The notes: generated by a model from the sequence alone, not told the origin. DNA of 10,701 nt from Lachnospiraceae bacterium (GCA_018365895.1 JAGZJD010000073.1:1-10701), one strand, 5' to 3'; positions 1 to 5,821 are shown, numbered from the stretch's first letter. Numbers and translations: made by a program.

Positions 1-153
1 CATGCGGGAAATCTTATAAAAGCAATTGCCGGCCTTGTGGGCGGCGGCGGTGGTGGACGTCCGAATATGGCTCAGGCAGGAGGAAAGAATCCGGCTGGAA
101 TAGAGGCTGCCCTTGTAAAAGCAGAAGAGGTGTTGGCAGAACAGCTTGCATAG
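1..153 (+). CDS. alaS: Alanyl-tRNA synthetase, C-terminal end (partial)
   Basis: Only the last 50 codons are present; the frame is open from base 1 to a TAG stop. The peptide begins [11 protein letters not shown], carries a run of six glycines followed by [10 protein letters not shown], and ends in a short charged helix ([14 protein letters not shown]). This is the hallmark end of bacterial AlaRS: the Gly-rich DHHA1/C-Ala segment next to the oligomerisation helix. The enzyme charges tRNA-Ala in the cytoplasm; the catalytic and editing domains lie upstream of the window. A hairpin terminator follows 32 bases after the stop, and the next gene converges from the other strand, so alaS is the last gene of its transcript. 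Identification rests on the short tail, but the motif is distinctive. Confidence 0.9.
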   Translation, partial: HAGNLIKAIAGLVGGGGGGRPNMAQAGGKNPAGIEAALVKAEEVLAEQLA

Positions 154-185
154 AATCAGGCATAAAATATTATAAAAATAAGTAA

Positions 186-229
186 GATCCCGAAACTTCT
201 TAAGAGGAGAGAAGTTTTGGGATCTTTAT
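186..229. terminator. Bidirectional intrinsic terminator between alaS and the gmk-like gene
   Basis: A 15-bp stem pairs gatcccgaaacttct (186-200) with agaagttttgggatc (210-224), with one G-U pair and a 9-nt loop. On the plus strand it is followed by tttat. On the minus strand it is followed by a T-rich run (ttacttattttta). It sits midway between two convergent stops and so probably serves both genes. Confidence 0.85.
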
Positions 230-266
230 GCAATATACAAAACAATATTGAATTATCAAAGAATAC

Positions 267-950
267 TTATAAGGAAAGAACTTCTTTTACAAGTTCGGAC
301 TGACTTGCAACTTCGCTTTCAATATAACTTTCCAAGAAAGATTTCATACTATTTTTGCTGTAGCGGTTGCCATGAATAATCTGTCCTAATCGACGAACAG
401 TTTTTTCGACAGTATCGTTTACAAGAATGTAGTCATACTGGGCTGCACAAAGAATCTCTTCTTGAGCAATCAGAAGACGTTCTTCCAATTCTTCTTTTGT
501 CTCCGTATTGCGGTTACGAATACGCTCTTCTAATTCATTCCATGTAGGTGGAACGATGAAAATTAATGTTGCATCTGGGCAGAGAGAACGAATCTTCATA
601 GCACCGGAAACATCTACAGTGAGGATGACATTGTGTCCGGCAGCGCGTGCTTCCTCGACAGCCTTACGAGGAGTACCGTATCCGTTGCGGTTATAGTATC
701 CGTATTCTAACATCTGGCGTGAGCGGATCATACGATCGAATTCCAAATGAGAAAGGAAGTAATAGTCTTTACCATCTACTTCGTTCTCGTGAGGAGCTCT
801 TGTTGTTACTGCAGTACATCTTGTTGCGTTTGGATGTTCTTTTAGATACTGGTTAATAATTGTTCTCTTTCCAACACCACTTGGACCTGAAATTACGATT
901 AACTGTCCTTCTTCTGCGATTTTATCAAAATAATTTTTTACTGCGCTCAT
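267..950 (-). CDS. gmk: Guanylate kinase family protein (possible divergent paralogue)
   Basis: The family phosphorylates GMP to GDP with ATP in the cytoplasm. The 227-residue product has the P-loop GPSGVGK at 22-28, the GMP-binding stretch TTRAPHENEVDGKDYYF at 49-65, EYGYYNRNGYGTP at 82-94, the VDVSGA strand at 112-117, and a lid-like ERIRNRNTET region. Deviations: Arg29 follows the P-loop Lys where Ser or Gly is usual, and His54 replaces the second Arg of the usual TTRxPR, a GMP-phosphate ligand in characterised enzymes. Arg51, Tyr63, Glu82, Tyr91, Thr93 and Asp113 are kept. The protein is about 20 residues longer than B. subtilis Gmk, mostly at the C-terminus. The start is supported by AAAGGCGG nine bases upstream. 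It is monocistronic and convergent with alaS, not beside rpoZ/remA where the housekeeping gmk usually lies. It may be the only Gmk or a second, altered copy. Confidence 0.85.
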   Translation of the reverse strand: MSAVKNYFDKIAEEGQLIVISGPSGVGKRTIINQYLKEHPNATRCTAVTTRAPHENEVDGKDYYFLSHLEFDRMIRSRQMLEYGYYNRNGYGTPRKAVEEARAAGHNVILTVDVSGAMKIRSLCPDATLIFIVPPTWNELEERIRNRNTETKEELEERLLIAQEEILCAAQYDYILVNDTVEKTVRRLGQIIHGNRYSKNSMKSFLESYIESEVASQSELVKEVLSL

Positions 951-996
951 TATTATCAGCCGCCTTTCATATTAGAGTTATTATATTCATAATGTT

Positions 997-1025
997 ATTA
1001 TATACGCTACAGAATTGAAACACAA
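997..1025 (-). promoter_or_regulatory. Predicted sigma-A promoter of the gmk-like gene
   Basis: Reading the minus strand, the -35 is TTGTGT (1025-1020), followed by a 17-nt spacer and a perfect TATAAT -10 (1002-997). Transcription would start near 990, about 40 nt before the ATG at 950. No other good -35/-10 pair was found in front of this gene. Confidence 0.7.
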
Positions 1026-1039
1026 TAAAAGATATTTTA

Positions 1040-1066
1040 TTAACATGAAAGATTATTTGTTAACAA
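1040..1066. promoter_or_regulatory. Palindrome between divergent promoters (possible operator)
   Basis: TTGTTAACAA (1057-1066) is a perfect 10-bp palindrome. A second half-site, TTAACA (1040-1045), forms a wider inverted repeat with TGTTAA (1058-1063) across 12 bases. It lies just upstream of the gmk-like -35 and about 50 bp upstream of the rpsU -35. The region is very A/T rich, so chance is a real alternative; no regulator is assigned. Confidence 0.25.
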
Positions 1067-1115
1067 GTTGATAAAAAGTTTTTTGCTTTTTTTGGAAGTT
1101 TCTCAAAAGAAACGG

Positions 1116-1143
1116 TTGACGAACAGAAAAAATATGGTATAAT
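1116..1143 (+). promoter_or_regulatory. Predicted strong sigma-A promoter of rpsU
   Basis: TTGACG (-35, 1116-1121), a 16-nt spacer and TATAAT (-10, 1138-1143). A TGG immediately before the -10 gives an extended -10. A/T tracts just upstream (1070-1095) could act as an UP element. This strength fits a ribosomal protein gene. Confidence 0.85.
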
Positions 1144-1149
1144 TCTATT

Positions 1150-1219
1150 AGTGCAAAAAAATACCCGAACAGTCGTATGCTGCACAATATAGGGCTGGAG
1201 GGAGGTTAGGTGTGAGACT
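1150..1219 (+). promoter_or_regulatory. rpsU 5' leader with a potential stem-loop
   Basis: From a predicted start near 1150 the leader is about 70 nt. GTGCA (1151-1155) can pair with TGCAC (1181-1185). Inside this, ATA/TAT and CGA/TCG can extend the helix around an ACAG loop with a CC bulge. A purine-rich GGAGGGAGG (1197-1205) lies 14 nt from the ATG, and AGGTG (1208-1212) lies at the more usual 7 nt, so two Shine-Dalgarno registers are possible. Leader autoregulation by S21 is an inference; no known leader motif was recognised. Confidence 0.35.
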
Positions 1220-1396
1220 ATGTCAAATGTAATCGTAAAAGAGAATGAGACGTTAGATAGCGCTTTAAGAAGATTTAAGAGAAATTGCGCAAAAGCTGGT
1301 ATCCAGCAGGAGATTCGTAAAAGAGAACATTACGAGAAACCAAGCGTAAGACGTAAGAAAAAATCTGAAGCTGCAAGAAAACGTAAATATAACTAA
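1220..1396 (+). CDS. rpsU: 30S ribosomal protein S21 (bS21)
   Basis: A 58-residue, very basic protein beginning [21 protein letters not shown] and ending in a Lys/Arg-rich tail ([15 protein letters not shown]). Length, the [13 protein letters not shown] motif and the basic tail all match bacterial S21, a small-subunit protein near the anti-Shine-Dalgarno region that helps mRNA selection. It is below the length cut-off of routine ORF lists but is certain. It has its own extended -10 promoter, an approximately 70-nt leader and a strong terminator 21 nt after the stop, so it is probably transcribed alone. Some readthrough into the next operon is possible. GatB/YqeY, often the next gene in Firmicutes, is absent here. 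Confidence 0.97.
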   Translation: MSNVIVKENETLDSALRRFKRNCAKAGIQQEIRKREHYEKPSVRRKKKSEAARKRKYN

Positions 1397-1417
1397 TTTT
1401 AATATGTGCAAATTAAG

Positions 1418-1445
1418 TGGAGTGTTGACAAAACACTCCATTTTT
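1418..1445 (+). terminator. Intrinsic terminator of rpsU
   Basis: A perfect 9-bp stem, tggagtgtt (1418-1426) with aacactcca (1432-1440), closes a 5-nt loop and is followed by TTTTT (1441-1445). The bases before the stem include A residues that can pair with the T tract. It overlaps the -35 of the downstream operon promoter. Confidence 0.88.
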
Positions 1446-1453
1446 ACTATCAT
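1425..1453 (+). promoter_or_regulatory. Predicted promoter of the CmpB-DUF5685-J operon, inside the rpsU terminator
   Basis: A perfect TTGACA (1425-1430) spans the end of the left arm and the loop of the rpsU terminator. After exactly 17 nt comes TATCAT (1448-1453), five of six to consensus. Transcription would start near 1460, directly before the GGAGAAG binding site at 1464-1470, giving a very short leader. Confidence 0.65.
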
Positions 1454-1476
1454 ACAATACATTGGAGAAGAGAAAA

Positions 1477-2055
1477 ATGTGGTGGGATAAAGTGATTTTT
1501 GGAATGGATTCTTATCAGGTTGTCTGGTGGTTTTTGACATACAGTATACTTGGGTGGGCGGTAGAATCTCTGTACATGTCTTTTTGTAATAGGAAATTAA
1601 CAAACAGAGGATTTGCCAAAGGGCCATTTTGTCCGATTTATGGTGTCGGGGCATTAACAGTCTATTTTTTACTCCGAAGATATGAAAGCAATACATTGCT
1701 GCTATTTATTTATGGTTCTGTTTTGGCTACTACACTGGAATTTTTGACTGCATTGCTGATGTTGCGGATTTTTGGAGATTTCTGGTGGGATTATAAAGAA
1801 AAACCGTTCAATTACAAAGGAATTCTCTGTGTGGAGAGTTCAATTGCCTGGGGATTCTATACAGTATTTTTATTTGGATTTTTGCAAAAAATGGTCGTTT
1901 CTTTCGTAAAGGGGATTCCGCTCTCTTTTGGAAAAGTTGCCGGAAGTATTTTGATACTTGCATTTCTGGGAGATTTTCTGCATAGTTTCTATGAAGAAAA
2001 GAAAGGTGTGTTTCCTGAATGGAAAAAGATATTGACAGAAAGATTCAGAGGATAA
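1477..2055 (+). CDS. CmpB-family membrane protein (putative ABC transporter type IV permease)
   Basis: A 192-residue integral membrane protein. It matches the CmpB / DUF1113 family, named 'putative ABC-transporter type IV' without firm functional proof. Recognisable signatures are the first helix with YSILGWAVES (22-31), the loop motif NRGFAKGPFCPIYGVGA (43-59), and a later WWDY...N..G..C...S..WG block. About five or six hydrophobic segments alternate with short polar loops; there is no signal peptide beyond the first helix. The ATG at 1477 is preferred over an in-frame TTG at 1462, because GGAGAAG (1464-1470) sits six bases before it and the TTG overlaps that site. It is the first gene of the operon, one base from the next gene, which suggests coupled translation. 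Substrate and partner ATPase are unknown, and none is encoded next to it. Confidence 0.8.
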   Translation: MWWDKVIFGMDSYQVVWWFLTYSILGWAVESLYMSFCNRKLTNRGFAKGPFCPIYGVGALTVYFLLRRYESNTLLLFIYGSVLATTLEFLTALLMLRIFGDFWWDYKEKPFNYKGILCVESSIAWGFYTVFLFGFLQKMVVSFVKGIPLSFGKVAGSILILAFLGDFLHSFYEEKKGVFPEWKKILTERFRG

Positions 2056-2056
2056 C

Positions 2057-2902
2057 ATGTTTGGTTATATTATTGTTAATAAGCCGGAGATGAAAATAAA
2101 AGATTTTGAAATATATCATGCCTACTATTGCGGATTGTGCCAGTCATTAAAAGAACGTTATGGAATGGTAGGGCAAACGACGCTTTCTTATGATATGACA
2201 TTTCTTCATATTCTATTGACGGCTCTTTATGAACCGGAAGTAAAGAAGGAGATGGTGCGTTGTGTTGCGCATCCACTTGCAAAACATCCGGCAAGAATAA
2301 GTGAATATACAGCATATGCAGCAGATATGAATATCATTCTTACTTATTATAAATGTAAGGATGATTGGAATGATGACAAAAATATGAGAAAACTGCTTTA
2401 TGGAAAAATGCTCAACCAAAAGGGGAGAAAACTGCGGATATCATATGAGGAGAAACTGCGAAAGATTGAGAGCTGCCTAAAGGAAATATCTGCTGAAGAG
2501 GCAAAAGGTACATTAGAAGCAGAGCAGATGGCAGGAAAATTTGGAGAAGTAATGGCCGAGATTTTTGCATATCGCAAAGATGAGTGGGAGAAAAGTCTTA
2601 GAAAAATTGGATTTTATTTAGGAAAGTTTATCTATTTGCTTGATGCATATGAGGATATTGAGAAAGATTTAGAAAATGGAAGTTATAACCCGTTTCGGGA
2701 AGAATGGAAACGTGAAGACTTTAGAGAACACACAAAGATGATTCTGACTATGATGATGGCAGAGTGTTCGGCAGAATTTGAACGTCTGCCGATATTGGAG
2801 CATTTGGATATTTTGAGAAATATCCTTTACTCCGGCGTGTGGTTTCGTTATGAGGCAGTAAATAAAAAGAGATATCAGGATAAGGTGGAAGAAAATGTTT
2901 GA
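2057..2902 (+). CDS. DUF5685 family protein, function unknown
   Basis: A 281-residue, mostly helical soluble protein; the start [18 protein letters not shown] and the [17 protein letters not shown] segment are typical of DUF5685. Visible features: CGLC at 25-28, C69 and H72 in RCVAHP, H77, and C100, a possible metal-binding set. Two acidic clusters stand out: DDWNDD at 102-107, and DAYEDIEKD at 196-204 followed by NGSYNPF. Together they loosely recall the Asp-rich motifs of all-helical isoprenoid synthases, but this is inference. The start lies one base after the upstream stop and the last eight bases overlap the J-domain gene, so all three are translationally linked. No membrane segment or signal peptide is seen. 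No enzymatic function is assigned. Confidence 0.75.
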   Translation: MFGYIIVNKPEMKIKDFEIYHAYYCGLCQSLKERYGMVGQTTLSYDMTFLHILLTALYEPEVKKEMVRCVAHPLAKHPARISEYTAYAADMNIILTYYKCKDDWNDDKNMRKLLYGKMLNQKGRKLRISYEEKLRKIESCLKEISAEEAKGTLEAEQMAGKFGEVMAEIFAYRKDEWEKSLRKIGFYLGKFIYLLDAYEDIEKDLENGSYNPFREEWKREDFREHTKMILTMMMAECSAEFERLPILEHLDILRNILYSGVWFRYEAVNKKRYQDKVEENV

Positions 2903-3578
2903 TCCATACAGCATATTAGGAGTTTCGAGAGATGCTACGGATGAAGAAATAAAAAAAGCATATAGAGGATTGAGCCGGAAGTATCATCCGGATGCCAATA
3001 TTAATAATCCCAATAAAGATGAAGCAGAACGCAAATTCAAAGAAGTTCAGCAGGCATATGAACAGATTATGAAAGAACGGACACAAGGTGCCGGAGGCGC
3101 AGGAGATTATTCCTATGGGGGAGGCTTCGGAGGATTTGGAAGCTACGGAGGATTTGGCGGCGGCTATCAGCAGAAAGAAGAATCTCAGGAATCGGCTTAC
3201 TTACGCGCAGCTGCAAATTATATTAACAGTGGTCATTACAAAGAAGCTTTGAATGTGCTTGGACAGTTGAAAGACAGAGATGCCAGATGGTATTATTACA
3301 GTGCCATTGCCAATTCGGGAGCGGGAAATAATGTACTTGCGTTGGAACATGCCAGACAGGCATCACAGATGGATCAGGGAAATTGGGAGTATCAATCACT
3401 CGTACAGCGTCTGGAATCGGGAAGTAGCTGGTATCGCGGTATGCAGAATCCTTATGGTTCTACTGTTATGGGTGGTGGAGATTGCTGTATGAAGCTTTGT
3501 CTCGCCAATATTATTTGTAATTGTTGCTGTGGCGGCGGAATGTGTTGCGGTGTGCCGGGCGGCGGTTATTATATTTAA
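2895..3578 (+). CDS. J-domain (DnaJ-like) protein with Gly/Phe linker, helical repeat and Cys-rich tail
   Basis: A 227-residue protein. Residues 3-62 are a J domain ([24 protein letters not shown], then HPD at 31-33, then FKEVQQAYE), the module that stimulates DnaK ATPase. Residues 65-90 are a Gly/Phe/Tyr-rich linker of GGFGG-like units. Residues 97-175 look like a TPR-like helical pair ([21 protein letters not shown], then [25 protein letters not shown]). The last 35 residues contain nine cysteines (197, 198, 202, 208, 210-212, 217, 218) among Gly and hydrophobic residues. The canonical DnaJ zinc-finger CxxCxGxG repeats and C-terminal substrate domains are missing, so this is not housekeeping DnaJ. 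AAGGTGG six bases upstream supports the start, which overlaps the preceding gene by eight bases. Its role is probably as a specialised co-chaperone, perhaps for the operon's other products. Confidence 0.88.
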   Translation: MFDPYSILGVSRDATDEEIKKAYRGLSRKYHPDANINNPNKDEAERKFKEVQQAYEQIMKERTQGAGGAGDYSYGGGFGGFGSYGGFGGGYQQKEESQESAYLRAAANYINSGHYKEALNVLGQLKDRDARWYYYSAIANSGAGNNVLALEHARQASQMDQGNWEYQSLVQRLESGSSWYRGMQNPYGSTVMGGGDCCMKLCLANIICNCCCGGGMCCGVPGGGYYI

Positions 3579-3618
3579 GTTGTAAATAGTGATTTTTCAA
3601 AGAAGTATTAAAAAGGAA

Positions 3619-3644
3619 GGAGCTGTCAGGAAAGAGATAGTTCC
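3619..3644 (-). terminator. Hairpin, possible terminator of the minus-strand XRE gene
   Basis: ggagctgtc (3619-3627) pairs with gatagttcc (3636-3644) through nine pairs including two G-U, with an 8-nt loop. Read on the minus strand the hairpin is followed by ttccttttt, a usable T tract. On the plus strand no T run follows. It lies about 100 nt past the XRE stop. Confidence 0.45.
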
Positions 3645-3647
3645 AAG

Positions 3648-3689
3648 CAAGGGCAGATGTGACTTATATCAAGTCACATCTGCCCTTGA
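3648..3689. terminator. Perfect 18-bp hairpin in the convergent spacer
   Basis: caagggcagatgtgactt (3648-3665) and its exact complement (3671-3688) enclose a 5-nt loop. It is the strongest secondary structure in the window. On the plus strand it is followed by acttttgc, a weak T tract, so it probably ends the J-domain operon. It also blocks transcription arriving from the XRE side. Stem length and perfect symmetry are more than a minimal terminator needs. Confidence 0.65.
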
Positions 3690-3712
3690 CTTTTGCTAAT
3701 CGAAGCGGTACT

Positions 3713-3731
3713 AATCAGCAGATACTGATTC
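3713..3731. repeat. Short inverted repeat downstream of the XRE gene
   Basis: AATCAG and CTGATT, six bases each and separated by about six, form a small potential hairpin between the 18-bp stem and the XRE stop at 3742. Neither side has a T tract. It could be a processing or mRNA-stabilising element, or chance. The rest of the spacer 3579-3741 holds no plausible coding frame. Confidence 0.25.
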
Positions 3732-3741
3732 TTCAGATGTG

Positions 3742-4884
3742 TTAAAAAGAAATAGCAGATTTTAGTGTATTTTTTATACCGCAAGTATCGGTAAATTCTA
3801 TTTCGTAAAAAACATTTTCTGTACGATTTGGAATACGCAGTTCTAAGTCGATTGGTGTATTCAGGTAACTGCAGTCGGTATAGGCATATCCAGATTCGGC
3901 ATCCTCGTCGGTCGGTATCTGGTCTATTTGCTGAAAAGCCTGTACGGTATCAGAAAGATCAAGCGGAAGTTCTGCTAGCGTTTTCTCGCCCTGACGAATT
4001 CGAACAATGCCGGTAACCGGATAATTTATAAGAACAGGCAGTGACGAAGTTGTGTCAAAAGCCGCGCCGATACTTATAGTCAATTCTCCTTTTAACGTAA
4101 GCGTATTATTTTTGAAACTAACTTCAGGAGTAGAAATGATTTCGTGTTGCGGAAGTATTTCTTCTCCAAACTTTTGGTTCTCGTATAGTTTTTGCGTTTG
4201 AAAAGAGCCGTTATTGGAGATTTTTAAAAACCAGGTCTGTTCTTGACTGAGTTCATCAGGGGAAAGGGCACATTCTGAACGATATACCCCATCAATCAGT
4301 TCAGCAGGAAAGGTTCTGGATTCTGATCCGATTGTCAATATAAATTCACCAGTATCCTGTTCCTTGTAAGTTTTTGGAACAGCGCTCATTTGAAAAAGAA
4401 ATTGATTCGAATCTGAAACTGCATGCTGAAATATAAAGGTATAATCTGATGATAATGTCTGTTCTTCCGGGATAGAGTCTGCATTGTCTGGAGGCAGATA
4501 ATGATAGTTTACATTGATGGAAGAAATCTTTTTATTCAGATAATACCCGTAAAAACAAAGTCCGATCACAAGGAATGTGAGAAAAATAACAGTTCCTTTC
4601 CAGATAAGCAGAGAATCTTTTTCCCTGAATCGATTGTTTGACGATTCTTTTTCATTAGGTACGGAAGCCGTCGGAACAGTGCTGGTTTTTGGCTCGCTTA
4701 AAAGTTCGGAAAGAGGGATATGATAAATGGAAGCCAGTTCGTGAAGTCGTTCTGTAGATGGAACGGCAGTTCCATTTTCCCATTTGGAAATTGTTTGCCG
4801 GGATACCTTCATTAAGTCGGCCAACTGTTCCTGGGAGAGATGATGTTCTTTTCGAAGCTGTTGTAATTTTTCATATAGACGCAT
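3742..4884 (-). CDS. Membrane-anchored XRE-family transcriptional regulator with large extracytoplasmic domain
   Basis: A 380-residue protein. Residues 3-62 form a Cro/C1-type helix-turn-helix: LQQLRKEHHLSQEQLADLMKVSRQTISKWENG, then PSTERLHELASIYHIPLSELL. A polar Ser/Thr/Pro-rich linker runs to about 90, then one transmembrane helix (about 97-116, GTVIFLTFLVIGLCFYGYYL) flanked by basic KK on its far side. Residues 120-380 are a beta-rich, polar domain without recognised motifs, expected outside if the DNA-binding end is inside. It is therefore a candidate one-component receptor that senses something at the cell surface. AAAGGAG seven bases upstream supports the start. It lies 106 bp downstream of the ABC permease on the same strand, so co-transcription or regulation of that transporter is possible but unproven. 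No confident promoter was found in the gap. Confidence 0.85.
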   Translation of the reverse strand: MRLYEKLQQLRKEHHLSQEQLADLMKVSRQTISKWENGTAVPSTERLHELASIYHIPLSELLSEPKTSTVPTASVPNEKESSNNRFREKDSLLIWKGTVIFLTFLVIGLCFYGYYLNKKISSINVNYHYLPPDNADSIPEEQTLSSDYTFIFQHAVSDSNQFLFQMSAVPKTYKEQDTGEFILTIGSESRTFPAELIDGVYRSECALSPDELSQEQTWFLKISNNGSFQTQKLYENQKFGEEILPQHEIISTPEVSFKNNTLTLKGELTISIGAAFDTTSSLPVLINYPVTGIVRIRQGEKTLAELPLDLSDTVQAFQQIDQIPTDEDAESGYAYTDCSYLNTPIDLELRIPNRTENVFYEIEFTDTCGIKNTLKSAISF

Positions 4885-4977
4885 ATAATCACTCCTTTCT
4901 GATGTACTTTTATTGTATCGGAAAAGAAAGAAAAATGCTATCTATTATTGAGTGCAACATGTAATGAATTGGGCGCA

Positions 4978-4993
4978 TAATGAATTTTCATTA
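4978..4993. repeat. Small hairpin overlapping the permease stop codon
   Basis: TAATGAA (4978-4984) and TTCATTA (4987-4993) form a 7-bp A/T-rich stem with a 2-base gap, overlapping the permease stop. A nearby partial copy (TAATGAATT near 4962) suggests simple A/T repetition. It is too weak to count as a terminator. The rest of the 4885-4990 spacer shows nothing else clear. Confidence 0.2.
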
Positions 4994-5821
4994 GAATTTT
5001 TTTTGACACCATTTTTCAACGAGATTAATGAATGCATAGAGAGTCATTGCTAAAACACAAAGCAGTACAATGGACATTAAAAGCCAATCCATTTTGAAGA
5101 CCTGACTGGAATAGATGATCAGATATCCGAGTCCTTCTCTGGCACCGATGAATTCTCCAATGATAACTCCAACAAGACAAAGTCCGATATTCACTTTCAT
5201 ATTGCTTATGATAGCAGGGACGGAGCTTGGCAGCACGACTTTTTGGAGCGCGTGAAGGTGCGTACCGTGTAGTGTGTAAATTAGTTTCAGATCTTCCGGA
5301 TCTACTTCTTTAAAGCTGGTGTAGAGATTTAAAATACTTCCAAATATTGCAACGGACATCCCGGCCACAATGATGGTTTTCTTGTTAGCCCCAAGCCAGA
5401 CGATCAGAAGGGGTGCAAGCGCTGATTTTGGAAGACTGTTTAGAATGACAAGGTATGGATCCAGGATTTCGGAAAGGGAATCAGAGAACCAAAGAAGTAT
5501 AGCAAAACATATGCTACAGATTAGAACGAGGATGAAACTGATCAGTGTCTCATACACGGTAACCCAAATGTGAAGGAAAATAGTTCTGTCTGCGGAGAGA
5601 TCCGCAAAGCATTTAACAATGCCGGACGGACTGCTGAAAATAAAGGAATCAATCTGTCCGGTCCTGGCAGAAATTTCCCAGAGAGTGAGAAAAAAGATAA
5701 AAAGAAAGCAGCGAAAGAAAATGACGGTATGCCTGTGGCGTTGAATTGCTTTTAAGTACTGTGCCTGCGTTGGAGAAACAGACTCAGTCTGTAAGAGATG
5801 CGGTTTGGACTGCTTTGCCAT
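4991..5821 (-). CDS. ABC transporter permease, NitT/TauT/SsuC type
   Basis: A 276-residue inner-membrane permease with about six hydrophobic segments, at roughly 32-50, 85-111, 121-143, 149-168, 210-230 and 245-268. The stretch LNSLPKSALAPLLIVWLG (127-144) is the signature of the SsuC/TauC/NrtB/ThiX permease family. The ATPase-coupling EAA loop is at about 179-198 (Gly186, VVLPSSVPAI), but the usual leading EAA residues are replaced by LIYTLHG. Family members import nitrate, sulfonates, taurine or thiamine precursors; the substrate here cannot be told. The first 30 residues are a polar cytoplasmic extension. The start overlaps the ATPase gene by 38 nt. AAGGAG (5837-5832) lies ten bases upstream, and no later Met precedes the first helix. 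Confidence 0.88.
   Translation of the reverse strand: MAKQSKPHLLQTESVSPTQAQYLKAIQRHRHTVIFFRCFLFIFFLTLWEISARTGQIDSFIFSSPSGIVKCFADLSADRTIFLHIWVTVYETLISFILVLICSICFAILLWFSDSLSEILDPYLVILNSLPKSALAPLLIVWLGANKKTIIVAGMSVAIFGSILNLYTSFKEVDPEDLKLIYTLHGTHLHALQKVVLPSSVPAIISNMKVNIGLCLVGVIIGEFIGAREGLGYLIIYSSQVFKMDWLLMSIVLLCVLAMTLYAFINLVEKWCQKKF

Noticed and set aside
1462..1476. TTG codon as the start of the CmpB-family gene
   Set aside because: The TTG overlaps the GGAGAAG ribosome binding site that serves the ATG at 1477, and the predicted transcript would begin only about two bases before it.
1265..1696. A 143-residue open frame on the minus strand across rpsU and the CmpB gene
   Set aside because: It is antisense to two well-supported genes and crosses a terminator and a promoter; the protein has no recognisable domain.
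3089..3171. Gly-rich repeated DNA in the J-domain gene as an independent repeat element
   Set aside because: It is in frame and encodes the expected Gly/Phe linker of a J protein; the nucleotide repeat is a consequence of the protein composition.
3685..3720. Resemblance of CGGTACTAAT to the 3' end of 23S rRNA, suggesting a ribosomal remnant
   Set aside because: Only about ten bases match what I remember of the conserved tail, and no other rRNA-like sequence is nearby; chance is likely.
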